Below are positions 1-8,477 of a stretch of DNA of 64,000 nt, one piece after another. The notes below the pieces were generated by a model. The model was not told the DNA's origin, did no database searches, and saw only the letters and a program-made list of their open reading frames with translations. How positions within the stretch are numbered: the stretch's first letter is position 1; every line of letters starts with the position of its first letter. The translations under genes and the position numbers were made by a program. The stretch is from contig JANQSI010000013.1 of NCBI GenBank assembly GCA_028284125.1, positions 248,001 through 312,000 on the forward strand, read 5' to 3'. The stretch comes from Cyclobacteriaceae bacterium. GTDB lineage: Bacteria; Bacteroidota; Bacteroidia; Cytophagales; Cyclobacteriaceae.

Positions 1-160
1 GGCCATAGAAAATAACATCGTGACGCAGGACATAGCAGGCGAAGCAGAAGCTCAGCCATGCTCTAAAGTAGGAGATTTGATTGCCTGTTTTCTTGAAGAA
101 CAAGGAAACGTGGAAATGAAAAATGATTCAATCAACATGTCATTAAACACCATTATATAG
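1..160 (+). CDS. leuB: 3-isopropylmalate dehydrogenase, C-terminal end (partial)
   Basis: The frame starting at base 2 is open from the window edge to a TAG at 158-160, giving about 52 residues. The stretch AIENNIVTQDIA followed by SKVGDLIACFLEE resembles the end of LeuB, where a 'VT.D' segment precedes the final 'vGD.I' helix. LeuB oxidises and decarboxylates 3-isopropylmalate in leucine synthesis. A leu gene directly upstream of the ilv operon on the same strand fits known Bacteroidota leu/ilv clusters. About 18 extra residues follow the usual family end. The call rests on a short fragment and on context. Confidence 0.65.
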   Translation, partial: AIENNIVTQDIAGEAEAQPCSKVGDLIACFLEEQGNVEMKNDSINMSLNTII

Positions 161-230
161 ACAACAAAAAAACCCAAAATACAACTCGAAGTGATTTCTC
201 ATAACGACTGAGTTGCGTTAAACAATGTGG

Positions 231-261
231 TCCCTTCTCTCTCGCAGAGAAGGGATTTTTT
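231..261 (+). terminator. Intrinsic terminator after leuB
   Basis: A perfect 10-bp stem (TCCCTTCTCT at 231-240 with AGAGAAGGGA at 246-255) and a 5-nt loop are followed by six T (256-261). It lies 70 bp after the leuB stop and just before the ilv promoter, so it probably ends the leu transcript. Its core CCCTTCTC/GAGAAGGG is the same as in the ilv attenuator terminator at 438-467. Confidence 0.85.
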
Positions 262-276
262 AGAAACCAGAAAAAT

Positions 277-309
277 TTTGACAAATAATTTAAAAATGAT
301 ATAGCTTTG
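277..309 (+). promoter_or_regulatory. ilv operon promoter, Bacteroidota type
   Basis: TTTG at 277-280 is followed after 21 bp by TAGCTTTG at 302-309. This matches the Bacteroidota sigma-ABfr consensus (-33 TTTG, -7 TAnnTTTG) exactly in both elements and in spacing. Transcription would start near 315, about 30 nt before the leader peptide. Confidence 0.75.
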
Positions 310-346
310 GAAAACCTTAAAACAAATCGAAGGCTACAACCAAGAA

Positions 347-412
347 ATGAAAAATATACTTTCAAATATCCTTGTGATCATTAACGTCATTATCATCTAC
401 GATATGAGTTGA
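347..412 (+). CDS. ilv leader peptide (21 aa)
   Basis: ATG at 347 opens a 21-codon frame ending in TGA at 410-412. The peptide begins MKNILSN and contains the run VIINVIII. Eleven of 21 residues are Ile, Leu or Val (7 Ile, 2 Leu, 2 Val). It sits between an exact-consensus promoter and a terminator directly in front of ilvD, and its stop codon lies inside the 5' arm of an antiterminator stem. This is the arrangement of the enterobacterial ilv leaders: a ribosome stalled for lack of charged tRNA-Ile/Val/Leu lets the operon be transcribed. The frame is too short for ordinary gene calling. Expression is inferred. Confidence 0.85.
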   Translation: MKNILSNILVIINVIIIYDMS

Positions 413-467
413 GAAGGATATTTGATAAAAATATTAGAACCCTTCTCAACTCGAGAAGGGTTTTTTT
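406..467 (+). promoter_or_regulatory. ilv transcription attenuator
   Basis: Two mutually exclusive hairpins can be read directly. Antiterminator: GAGTTGAGAAGG (406-417) is perfectly complementary over 12 bp to CCTTCTCAACTC (441-452). Terminator: AACCCTTCTC (438-447) pairs over 10 bp with GAGAAGGGTT (453-462), loop AACTC, followed by a T-run (461-467). The antiterminator 5' arm overlaps the leader stop codon. A ribosome that finishes the leader would cover it and permit termination; one stalled at the Ile codons (377-397) would leave it free. Confidence 0.85.
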
Positions 468-482
468 ATGCTCAAAATTCAA

Positions 483-2159
483 ATGGAAGAATTAAACAAA
501 TACAGCAAAGCAGTCACTCAGGACCCAACGCAACCTGCGGCGCAGGCAATGCTCCACGCCATTGGACTAACCGATGATGATTTCAAGAAACCATTGGTTG
601 GCGTTGCTAGCACAGGTTATGAAGGGAATCCCTGCAACATGCACCTGAATGGGCTCGCTGAGCATGTAAAGAAAGGAATCAATGATTCAGAAGGTGTAGG
701 TCTGATCTTCAATACAATTGGCGTCAGTGACGGGATATCCATGGGAACCCCAGGAATGAGATACTCGCTTCCATCTCGTGACATCATTGCCGATTCAATG
801 GAGACAGTCGTTCAGGGAATGAGTTATGATGGAATGGTTACTGTTGTTGGCTGTGATAAAAATATGCCTGGCGCATTAATGGCGATGCTTCGTCTCGATC
901 GACCTTCTGTAATGGTTTATGGTGGAACGATTGCGTCTGGTTGCTTGAACGACAAGAAATTGGATGTCGTATCCGCGTTTGAAGCCTGGGGTGAAAAAGT
1001 AGCAGGTAAGATAGATGAAGCTCAATTCAAAAAGGTGATCCAAAATGCTTGTCCAGGAGCTGGTGCGTGCGGTGGAATGTACACCGCAAATACTATGGCA
1101 TCCGCGATTGAAGCGATGGGAATGGCACTCCCCTACAATTCTTCCAATCCAGCCGTAAGCCAGGAAAAAGTTGATGAATGCGAAGAAGCTGGAAAAGCAA
1201 CCATGAACTTATTGCGTCTTGGACTTAAACCTTCAGATATCGTTTCCAAAAAATCATTGGAGAACGCCATTACGATGGTAACTGTATTAGGCGGTTCAAC
1301 CAACGCAGTTCTTCATTTTCTCGCCATTGCAGATGCCGCGGGAATAGAATTCACATTAAAAGATTTTCAACGAATAAGTGATAATACGCCATTTCTTGCA
1401 GACCTAAAACCAAGTGGCAAGTTCCTAATGGAAGACGTCCATGAAATTGGAGGAGTGCCAGCGGTAATGAAATTCCTATTGGAAAAAGGAATGCTTCATG
1501 GCGACTGCCTAACGGTCACAGGCAAAACCGTCGCAGGGAATCTATCAACCGTTCCTTCAATGACTGAAGGACAAAAGGTAGTTAGAGATCTTTCAGACCC
1601 AATAAAACCAACAGGCCATATCACCATTTTGCATGGGAATCTTGCAACAGAAGGTGCAGTCGCAAAAATCACTGGAAAAGAAGGCCTTCAATTCAAAGGA
1701 AAAGCCAAAGTCTTTGATGGAGAGTTTGCAGCAAATGAAGGAATCAAAAACGGGGAAATCGAAAAAGGTGATGTAGTTGTTATCCGATATGAAGGTCCAA
1801 AAGGAGGTCCAGGAATGCCAGAGATGTTGAAGCCCACAGCGGCCATTATGGGAGCTGGATTAGGAAATGATGTAGCGCTAATTACAGACGGACGGTTTTC
1901 TGGAGGCACACATGGATTTGTCGTAGGACACATAACTCCAGAAGCGCAAAATGGCGGCAACATCGCCCTAGTAAAAGATGGAGATGCCATCACAATCGAT
2001 GCGTCAAAAAAGACCATTGAAGTAGAGCTAACCGAAGAAGAACTGAATCACCGAAGAAATCAGTGGGAGCAGCCACAATTAAAGGTTAAGGGTGGCTCAC
2101 TTTATAAATACGCAAAACTAGTATCATCAGCGTCCAAAGGATGTGTAACAGATAAATAG
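483..2159 (+). CDS. ilvD: Dihydroxy-acid dehydratase
   Basis: Dehydrates 2,3-dihydroxy-isovalerate and 2,3-dihydroxy-3-methylvalerate to the 2-keto acids in valine and isoleucine synthesis. The protein has about 558 residues, full length for IlvD. Cluster-binding motifs are visible: [25 protein letters not shown] and, near the C-terminus, TDGRFSGG. I prefer the start at 483 (MEELNKYSK), which matches the usual family beginning. An in-frame ATG at 468 touches the attenuator T-run and would add five residues. It is the first structural gene of ilvDBNCA, and only 1 bp separates it from ilvB. Confidence 0.95.
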   Translation: MEELNKYSKAVTQDPTQPAAQAMLHAIGLTDDDFKKPLVGVASTGYEGNPCNMHLNGLAEHVKKGINDSEGVGLIFNTIGVSDGISMGTPGMRYSLPSRDIIADSMETVVQGMSYDGMVTVVGCDKNMPGALMAMLRLDRPSVMVYGGTIASGCLNDKKLDVVSAFEAWGEKVAGKIDEAQFKKVIQNACPGAGACGGMYTANTMASAIEAMGMALPYNSSNPAVSQEKVDECEEAGKATMNLLRLGLKPSDIVSKKSLENAITMVTVLGGSTNAVLHFLAIADAAGIEFTLKDFQRISDNTPFLADLKPSGKFLMEDVHEIGGVPAVMKFLLEKGMLHGDCLTVTGKTVAGNLSTVPSMTEGQKVVRDLSDPIKPTGHITILHGNLATEGAVAKITGKEGLQFKGKAKVFDGEFAANEGIKNGEIEKGDVVVIRYEGPKGGPGMPEMLKPTAAIMGAGLGNDVALITDGRFSGGTHGFVVGHITPEAQNGGNIALVKDGDAITIDASKKTIEVELTEEELNHRRNQWEQPQLKVKGGSLYKYAKLVSSASKGCVTDK

Positions 2160-2160
2160 A

Positions 2161-3879
2161 ATGGAAGCAGCAGTAGAAATAAAAGAAAAGAAGGAAACCG
2201 TACTCGGCTCGGAGGCATTGTTAAAATGTCTTCTAAAGGAAAACGTCGACACCATTTTCGGATATCCTGGTGGAGCGATTATGCCAGTCTATGACTCTTT
2301 GTTTAAATACGAAAATAAGCTTAAACACGTCTTAACCCGGCATGAGCAAGGAGCTGTTCATGCCGCGCAAGGTTACGCAAGATCCTCTGGGAAAGTGGGT
2401 GTTTGTTTTGCCACTTCCGGTCCGGGAGCTACCAACTTAATAACCGGAATTGCAGATGCTCAGATTGACTCTACGCCATTGGTCTGCATCACCGGACAAG
2501 TTGCAAGTCATTTGCTCGGAAGCGATGCTTTTCAGGAAACAGACATCATCGGTATTTCCATGCCGGTGACTAAGTGGAACTTCCAGGTGAGTTCGGCAGA
2601 TGAGATCCCTTACGCCATTTCACGCGCATTTTACATCGCAGCTTCAGGAAGACCCGGGCCCGTCTTGATAGATATCACAAAGAATGCGCAGCAGGAATTG
2701 ATGGAGTTTAAGTACAAATCCTGCGAGAAGATCAGAAGCTACCAACCGTATCCAGATGTTGATGAAGACAAGATTCTTGAAGCTTCAAAATTGATCAATG
2801 AAGCCGAAAAACCACTAGTGCTAGTGGGTCAGGGAGTTACGTTATCTGGAGCTGAAAAAGAATTCAAGCAATTCATTGAAAAAGCTGGATTGCCAGTGGC
2901 TTCTACGCTACTTGGGCTCTCAGCACTTTCAACTAAACATCCGCTATATGTAGGCTACACTGGAATGCATGGGAATTATGGTCCCAATCTAAAAACCAAT
3001 GAATGCGACCTTCTCATCGCAGTTGGGATGCGGTTTGATGATCGCGTCACCGGTGATGTGAACAAGTTTGCTAAGCAAGCCAAAGTGATTCACATTGAAT
3101 TGGACCCTGCCGAAATTGACAAGAATGTAAAAACCGATGTAGCTATCAATGCAGATGCTAAACAAGCGCTTAAGCTGTTAACTCCAGAGGTACAAGAAAA
3201 AAGCTATGAATCTTGGTTAAAGGAATTCAAAAACTGTGATGACAAAGAGCATGAAAAAGTAAAATCTCAAGCACTTTTCCCAGAAGATGGTGAACTTAAA
3301 ATGGCGGAAGTAATCCATCAAATCTCACAAATCACGGAAGGAAAATCAATCGTCGTAACAGATGTCGGTCAGCACCAAATGGTCGCCAGCAGATACTATC
3401 AATTCGATCAGAAGAAAAGCAATATCACTTCCGGAGGTCTGGGCACGATGGGATTTTGTCTGCCAGCAGCGCTTGGGGCAAAACTGGGAACTCCCAAACG
3501 TCAGGTGATTGCAATAATCGGAGATGGTGGATTTCAAATGACTGTCCAGGAGTTGGGAACCATTATGCAATACAACATTGATGTGAAAATCCTGATCCTC
3601 AACAACAATTTCTTAGGAATGGTCCGGCAATGGCAAGAGCTGTTTTTTGAGCGTCGATATTCCTTTACAGAAATGACAAATCCTGATTTTGTTGCCCTGG
3701 CCAACAGCTACAATATATCAGCTCAAAGAGTATCAGAAAGAGCGGAATTGGATGATCGTATCAACGAATGGCTTTCGACTGAAGGTCCGTCTCTTCTGGA
3801 AGTGATGGTTGAAAAGGAAGAAAATGTTTTTCCAATGGTCCCAACCGGCAGCAGTGTGTCAGATGTAAGGTTAGAATGA
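2161..3879 (+). CDS. ilvB: Acetolactate synthase large (catalytic) subunit
   Basis: Thiamine-diphosphate enzyme that condenses two pyruvates, or pyruvate with 2-ketobutyrate, in the first common step of branched-chain synthesis. It has 572 residues, the usual length. Near the N-terminus are GYPGGAIMPVYD and the catalytic-Glu segment RHEQGAVHAAQGYAR. The central domain has VGMRFDDRVTGD, and the C-terminal ThDP motif is GDGGFQMTVQEL with NNNFLGMVRQW. Its TGA overlaps the ilvN start (ATGA), suggesting translational coupling of the two subunits. Confidence 0.96.
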   Translation: MEAAVEIKEKKETVLGSEALLKCLLKENVDTIFGYPGGAIMPVYDSLFKYENKLKHVLTRHEQGAVHAAQGYARSSGKVGVCFATSGPGATNLITGIADAQIDSTPLVCITGQVASHLLGSDAFQETDIIGISMPVTKWNFQVSSADEIPYAISRAFYIAASGRPGPVLIDITKNAQQELMEFKYKSCEKIRSYQPYPDVDEDKILEASKLINEAEKPLVLVGQGVTLSGAEKEFKQFIEKAGLPVASTLLGLSALSTKHPLYVGYTGMHGNYGPNLKTNECDLLIAVGMRFDDRVTGDVNKFAKQAKVIHIELDPAEIDKNVKTDVAINADAKQALKLLTPEVQEKSYESWLKEFKNCDDKEHEKVKSQALFPEDGELKMAEVIHQISQITEGKSIVVTDVGQHQMVASRYYQFDQKKSNITSGGLGTMGFCLPAALGAKLGTPKRQVIAIIGDGGFQMTVQELGTIMQYNIDVKILILNNNFLGMVRQWQELFFERRYSFTEMTNPDFVALANSYNISAQRVSERAELDDRINEWLSTEGPSLLEVMVEKEENVFPMVPTGSSVSDVRLE

Positions 3880-4445
3880 AGATGGAACAAGAAGCGAAAG
3901 AATATACACTATCTGTACTCACTGAAGACAAACCTGGTTTGCTCAACCGGCTCACAATCATTTTCAGTCGACGGAAAATAAACATCAGTAGTTTGAATGT
4001 GTCCAGCTCAGAAGTGGCAGGAGTTTCTAGATACACTTTGGTCGTAACAGAAACAAAAGAACATTTAGAGAAAGTGGTAAAGCAGATACGAAAGTTGGTG
4101 GATGTTTTAGGAGCGTTTGTGTACGATGAAGATCAAATCTTCTACCAGGAAATAGCTCTATACAAAGTAGCTGCCAGTGCATTCGAGCAAAATGGAATGA
4201 TAGAGAAATTGGTACGAAACAACGGAGCTCGAATCATCGCATTAGATAAGGATCACATCATCATCGAAAAAACTGGAACCAAGCACGAAACACATGAATT
4301 GTACTTGGCCCTTGAGCCTTTCGGGATTTTGGAATTTGTTCGATCAGGCCGTGTGGCCATTTCCAAATCAAAAAGAAAAACAGAAGCATTTATAAAAGAG
4401 CTGGAGAGCTCTCGATCAAATAAACTCAGTATAAAAGACTTTTAG
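3876..4445 (+). CDS. ilvN: Acetolactate synthase small (regulatory) subunit
   Basis: Binds IlvB and gives feedback sensitivity to valine. The 189-residue protein opens with an ACT domain (TLSVLTEDKPGLLNRLTIIFSR, then INISSLNVSSSEVAGVSRYTLVV) and has the family C-terminal domain (IARNNGAR-like segment 'LVRNNGARIIALDKDHIIIEKTG', then LEPFGILEFVRSGRVAI). It starts 4 bp inside the end of ilvB, and ilvC follows 20 bp later. A second ATG two codons on (3882) is possible. Confidence 0.93.
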   Translation: MKMEQEAKEYTLSVLTEDKPGLLNRLTIIFSRRKINISSLNVSSSEVAGVSRYTLVVTETKEHLEKVVKQIRKLVDVLGAFVYDEDQIFYQEIALYKVAASAFEQNGMIEKLVRNNGARIIALDKDHIIIEKTGTKHETHELYLALEPFGILEFVRSGRVAISKSKRKTEAFIKELESSRSNKLSIKDF

Positions 4446-4465
4446 AAAACAGAAATAACAAAAAA

Positions 4466-5512
4466 ATGGCAAAGATAGATTTTGGCGGAACGCTGGAAGA
4501 AGTAGTAACACGAGAAGAATTCCCTCTTTCAAAAGCACAGGAAACATTAAAAGATGAAACTGTAGCAGTTATCGGTTATGGAGTTCAAGGTCCAGGACAA
4601 GCATTGAACCTACGAGATAATGGAATCAACGTGATCGTCGGACAGAGAAAGGGTGGTAAATCCTGGGACAAAGCCGTAAACGATGGATTCGTTGAAGGCA
4701 AGAACCTTTTCGAGATCGAAGAAGCATGTGAAAAAGGAACCATCATCCAGTACCTGCTGTCGGATGCTGGTCAAATTGAGCAATGGCCAGTAATCAAAAA
4801 ATATTTGACTCCAGGGAAGGCGCTTTACTTCTCGCACGGATTTGGAATTACCTATAATGAGCAGACTGGAATTGTCCCGCCAAGTGATGTGGACGTAATC
4901 CTCGTTGCACCTAAAGGGTCAGGAACTTCCCTTAGAAGGCTTTTTGTAGCAGGCAAAGGGCTGAACTCCTCGTTTGCAGTCCATCAAGATTCAACCGGAA
5001 AAGCGCGTGATCGTGTGATTGCACTTGGTATCGGAGTTGGCTCAGGCTACTTGTTCGAAACTGATTTTAAGAGAGAGGTCTACAGTGATCTTACAGGTGA
5101 AAGAGGCAGTTTGATGGGCGCCATTCAAGGGCTTTTTGCTGCCCAATATGACCTTTTGAGGAAAAAAGGACACTCCCCTTCCGAAGCTTTCAATGAAACA
5201 GTGGAAGAAGCAACCCAGTCGCTATATCCACTTGTTTCAGAAAATGGAATGGATTGGATGTATGCTAACTGCTCAACCACCGCACAACGTGGTGCGCTTG
5301 ATTGGTGGAAAAAATTCAGAGATGCGGTATCTCCCGTTTTCGAAGACCTATATAATAGCGTTTCGACTGGAAATGAGGCAAGAATCACCATTGAGGCAAA
5401 TGAAAAATCTGATTACAGAGAAGGCCTGGAAAAAGAACTTAGTGAACTAAAAGAATCTGAAATGTGGCGAGCCGGAGCTGCCGTAAGAAAGCTAAGACCT
5501 GAAAACAAATAG
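4466..5512 (+). CDS. ilvC: Ketol-acid reductoisomerase (NADP+)
   Basis: Isomerises and reduces acetolactate or acetohydroxybutyrate. The Rossmann motif appears as VAVIGYGVQGPGQALNLRDNG, followed by the cofactor-phosphate loop GQRKGGKSW. Acidic Mg-binding residues lie in SDLTGERGSLMGAIQG and later in the C-terminal helical domain. At 348 residues it is a class I (single C-terminal domain) enzyme. The ilvA start follows the stop codon without a gap. Confidence 0.95.
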   Translation: MAKIDFGGTLEEVVTREEFPLSKAQETLKDETVAVIGYGVQGPGQALNLRDNGINVIVGQRKGGKSWDKAVNDGFVEGKNLFEIEEACEKGTIIQYLLSDAGQIEQWPVIKKYLTPGKALYFSHGFGITYNEQTGIVPPSDVDVILVAPKGSGTSLRRLFVAGKGLNSSFAVHQDSTGKARDRVIALGIGVGSGYLFETDFKREVYSDLTGERGSLMGAIQGLFAAQYDLLRKKGHSPSEAFNETVEEATQSLYPLVSENGMDWMYANCSTTAQRGALDWWKKFRDAVSPVFEDLYNSVSTGNEARITIEANEKSDYREGLEKELSELKESEMWRAGAAVRKLRPENK

Positions 5513-6775
5513 TTGGAAACAGAAGAACTATACTATCCTGGCATTGAGGACATAAATCAGGCAGCATCTACTATTAAAGAAGCTGCCGCTTTAACTCCTC
5601 TTTTGCCCAATCTTCATTTCTCAGACCAGTTCAATTCGAACATTCTGATGAAGCGAGAAGACCTTCAGTTGGTACGTTCTTACAAGATTAGGGGTGCGTT
5701 CAACAAGATGTCTTCTCTGTCAAAAGATGAATTGGATAAAGGTGTGGTATGTGCAAGTGCTGGCAATCATGCCCAGGGAGTTGCATTTTCATGCAACCAA
5801 ATGCAAGTGAAGGGCACGATTTTCATGCCTGCTCCAACTCCCAAGCAGAAAATCGAGCAGGTAAAGATGTTCGGAAAATCCTACATCGATGTTCGCTTGG
5901 AAGGTGACAGCTTCGATGATGCCTATCACAATGCCAAAACATTTAGCCATGACTCGGGCGCATCATTTATTCACCCTTTTAATGATCAAAAAGTGATTGA
6001 AGGCCAGGCCACGGTAGGGTTAGAAATATTGGAGCAATCCACAGAACCAATCGACATCCTCTTCATTCCTGTCGGTGGTGGTGGCTTAGCCGCTGGAGTT
6101 GGCCCGGTCTTCAAAACACTTTCTCCGAATACAAAAATCATTGGTGTAGAACCAGAAGGAGCACCAGCGATGTATACCTCCTTAAAAAATGGAGAAAATA
6201 CCACACTTGATAGCATAGAAAAATTTGTGGATGGAGCAGCCGTCAAGAGAGTAGGCGATCTCAACTTTGAAATTTGTAAGGAAGTCTTAGATGATGTCGT
6301 CACAGTTCATGAAGGAAAAGTCTGCGAAACCATTCTCAAGCTTTACAACAAAGATGCAATCGTTGCTGAACCTGCTGGTGCACTCACATTAGCCGCATTG
6401 GACGATTTTTCAGAAGAAATTGAAGGAAAAAACGTCGTTTGCATCGTGAGTGGTGGAAACAACGATATTACGAGAACGGAGGAAATCAAAGAACGAGCAC
6501 TTCTTTATAAAGGTCTTAAGCACTATTTCATCGTCAACTTTCCCCAAAGAGCTGGAGCGCTCAAAGAATTCGTTACGGAGATCCTTGGTCCAACCGATGA
6601 TATCACACACTTTGAATACACCAAAAAGAACTCCAGAGAAACCGGATCTGCCGTCGTTGGTATAGAATTGAAGAAATCGGAGGATTTAGAAGATTTGGTA
6701 AAAAAGATGAAAATGGAGAATTTTTTTGGTGAGTACCTAAATCATCGAAATGATCTACTACAAATACTCATTTAA
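5513..6775 (+). CDS. ilvA: Threonine ammonia-lyase (biosynthetic)
   Basis: PLP enzyme that deaminates threonine to 2-ketobutyrate, the isoleucine precursor. The PLP lysine lies in LVRSYKIRGAFNKM, and the phosphate loop is PVGGGGLAAG. After about residue 325 comes one ACT-like regulatory domain (LKHYFIVNFPQRAGALKEF). The length, 420, fits the single-ACT type. The only plausible start is TTG at 5513, immediately after the ilvC TAG, since the next in-frame Met would remove the N-terminal part of the catalytic domain. It is the last ilv gene; I see no convincing terminator behind it. Confidence 0.93.
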   Translation: METEELYYPGIEDINQAASTIKEAAALTPLLPNLHFSDQFNSNILMKREDLQLVRSYKIRGAFNKMSSLSKDELDKGVVCASAGNHAQGVAFSCNQMQVKGTIFMPAPTPKQKIEQVKMFGKSYIDVRLEGDSFDDAYHNAKTFSHDSGASFIHPFNDQKVIEGQATVGLEILEQSTEPIDILFIPVGGGGLAAGVGPVFKTLSPNTKIIGVEPEGAPAMYTSLKNGENTTLDSIEKFVDGAAVKRVGDLNFEICKEVLDDVVTVHEGKVCETILKLYNKDAIVAEPAGALTLAALDDFSEEIEGKNVVCIVSGGNNDITRTEEIKERALLYKGLKHYFIVNFPQRAGALKEFVTEILGPTDDITHFEYTKKNSRETGSAVVGIELKKSEDLEDLVKKMKMENFFGEYLNHRNDLLQILI

Positions 6776-6870
6776 CTTACTTAAAGTATTACTTCAATAG
6801 GTTTAATACCTAGATGGATTTAAGGATTCTGTGAACTCAGAAAATACTTATGTTTTAGTCTTTTTAAAGC

Positions 6871-6963
6871 ATGGAATTTCAACTATTGTCGAAATATGCT
6901 GTGCTTTTGAGATGGGGATCATTGATACTCGGTATCATCGCTCTGTTCATAATGGCCGGCTAA
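6871..6963 (+). CDS. Possible 30-aa small membrane protein
   Basis: ATG at 6871 to TAA at 6961-6963 encodes a polar start (MEFQLLSKYAVLLRW) followed by one strongly hydrophobic segment (SLILGIIALFIMAG). This could be a single-pass small membrane protein. It stands alone between ilvA and the convergent gene at 7027. I know no family for it and see no clear promoter, so it may be chance. Confidence 0.3.
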   Translation: MEFQLLSKYAVLLRWGSLILGIIALFIMAG

Positions 6964-6999
6964 GACTGCCACATACTTATTACCGCCCAATTAGAAATC

Positions 7000-7021
7000 T
7001 CACTTGAAACCAATCAAGTGA
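7000..7021 (-). terminator. Probable terminator for the minus-strand secreted protein gene
   Basis: TCACTTG (7000-7006) and CAAGTGA (7015-7021) form a 7-bp stem with an 8-nt loop, 6 bp beyond the stop codon of the gene at 7027. The minus-strand 3' flank is moderately T-rich (ATTTCT). It could act in both directions, also ending the ilv transcript. Confidence 0.5.
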
Positions 7022-7026
7022 TTTAT

Positions 7027-7983
7027 CTATTGCTGTTCTATTACCGATTCGTGATTCCTCAACTTTACCTTCACATTTTCAGTATAGACAGAATCCGTGG
7101 TATTAACAGTTTCTCTAATAAGCTGTGTTAGATCCGGCTGTCCGGCTTTCACCCAACAACTCATCCAAAAGTCCCCTACCATCTTGATTGACGCTCTCAT
7201 TCTTCGTTCCACCATCCCATTCAATTTTCGATGATAGTCTTCAGAAAAGTTGTATGAGTAAGTTTTGACTGTGACGTTTCCACGTTCCTCATAACTATAC
7301 TTCTTAGAATCTGGATATTTCTTGGTGAGCTGTTTCTCAAACAATAAAACGGAATCCAGTGCCTGATGAGCATTTATTACTGCCTCCCAGGCATATAATT
7401 GCAAATTCTCAACGTATTCCGCTTTTCCAGTCAAAAGCTCATAATCATCAAAGAACAGTTCCGGTAATCTGGATTCCCAAAAACCATGAATTCCATATTG
7501 GCCAGTCAATTGGCCATTGTAGTTTTCTGTCGTATGCAATGGGACATTAGCATCCCCAATGTAATGACCAATATCTGAGGAAAGTCTTAAGATCTGTTCA
7601 GCGTCTCTTTTTTTGAATGCCTCAATCAACCAGAAACTCATTCGGCCAATGTGATAGGGAACAATTCCATAAGCCAGAAGCGTGTCCTCGGTATATTTTT
7701 CAACAGCCTCTTTCCAATACCTGGGCATCTTATAAGCCGCAGAATCACCATACACATCCAAATCGATATAATGCCTCGGAGCTTCATTCTTGACAGCATA
7801 TCTTCGTTTATCCGGATTAATGGCTTTTTCAGTCAAAAATTGAATGTGATACTTGTAAAACCCGATCATTTCCGGAGGAAGCGTAAATACCGCAAGTCGA
7901 TTGATCTTCTGATGAGCAAAAAACCCCCAGCCTTCACTTAAAATGGGAAAAAATAGAATCAGAAAGGTGAAAATCACACGCAT
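7027..7983 (-). CDS. Secreted zinc-dependent phospholipase C / S1-P1 nuclease-like protein
   Basis: 318 residues with a signal peptide (MRVIFTFLILFFPILSEG). The mature protein would start at Trp19, with His24 following; in this fold an N-terminal Trp supplies a zinc ligand. Further His/Asp ligand candidates are EAPRHYIDLD, SSDIGHYIGDANVPLHTTENY and YGIHGFWES. The core HYIGDANVPLH is characteristic of zinc-dependent phospholipase C and S1-P1 nucleases. The sequence does not tell whether phospholipid or nucleic acid is the substrate. It is monocistronic and divergent from rpsT. Confidence 0.75.
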   Translation of the reverse strand: MRVIFTFLILFFPILSEGWGFFAHQKINRLAVFTLPPEMIGFYKYHIQFLTEKAINPDKRRYAVKNEAPRHYIDLDVYGDSAAYKMPRYWKEAVEKYTEDTLLAYGIVPYHIGRMSFWLIEAFKKRDAEQILRLSSDIGHYIGDANVPLHTTENYNGQLTGQYGIHGFWESRLPELFFDDYELLTGKAEYVENLQLYAWEAVINAHQALDSVLLFEKQLTKKYPDSKKYSYEERGNVTVKTYSYNFSEDYHRKLNGMVERRMRASIKMVGDFWMSCWVKAGQPDLTQLIRETVNTTDSVYTENVKVKLRNHESVIEQQ

Positions 7984-8053
7984 GAATCCAAAATAGCAGA
8001 TCCATTTTTGACCCTCGGACTACATGTAGTCTACACCAAAATAAAGTCACTCA

Positions 8054-8086
8054 TTTTTTCATTTTTGACTAAAACATCTATCTTTG
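8054..8086 (+). promoter_or_regulatory. rpsT promoter
   Basis: TATCTTTG at 8079-8086 matches the -7 consensus TAnnTTTG. The T-run at 8054-8059 is at roughly -33 but lacks the G. The predicted start is about 30 nt before the rpsT ATG. Confidence 0.55.
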
Positions 8087-8119
8087 CCGTCCGAAATTTT
8101 CAGAACAGAAAAAAGCATT

Positions 8120-8371
8120 ATGGCAAACCATAAATCTGCATTAAAAAGAATTAGAAGCAACGAGGCAAAAAGGCTGAGAAATAAGTATCAGCACAAAACT
8201 GCCAGAACGTTCATAAAGAGGTTGAGAGAGACTACCAACAAAAGCAAAGGCGAAGAACTTTTGGTGCAAGTTGTTGGTATGATTGACAAGCTTGCCAAGA
8301 AAAACATCATCCACAAAAACAAGGCAGGTCACTTAAAGTCTCAATTGACTAAGCACGTAGCTAGTCTATAA
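8120..8371 (+). CDS. rpsT: 30S ribosomal protein S20
   Basis: A small basic protein of 83 residues that binds 16S rRNA early in 30S assembly. It shows the family start MANHKSALKRIRSNEAKRLRN and the later KNIIHKNKAGHLKSQLTK. The correct start is the ATG at 8120; the open frame further upstream runs into the promoter. It is monocistronic, with its own promoter and a strong terminator. Confidence 0.95.
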   Translation: MANHKSALKRIRSNEAKRLRNKYQHKTARTFIKRLRETTNKSKGEELLVQVVGMIDKLAKKNIIHKNKAGHLKSQLTKHVASL

Positions 8372-8395
8372 GAAATTAAGAACTACAGTTAGTAT

Positions 8396-8425
8396 ACCCC
8401 TTGCACTCAGTGCTTGGGGTTTTTT
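8396..8425 (+). terminator. rpsT intrinsic terminator
   Basis: ACCCC-tt-GCACT pairs with AGTGC-tt-GGGGT around a single C (8408), followed by TTTTTT at 8420-8425. It begins 25 bp after the rpsT stop. Confidence 0.85.
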
Positions 8426-8477
8426 CATTTTAGGGCAAAATCATTTTAAAATTCCATGATGACAAAAAATAAAATTC

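Noticed and set aside
160-261. A second leader-peptide attenuator at the first terminator
   Set aside because: No ATG-started frame lies between the leuB stop and this hairpin, and no long antiterminator partner is visible.
468-482. ilvD start at the ATG at 468
   Set aside because: It abuts the attenuator T-run and adds five residues not typical of Ilv[10 protein letters not shown] from 483 matches the family beginning.
1688-2017. 109-aa frame antisense to ilvD
   Set aside because: No family features, fully inside a strongly conserved gene.
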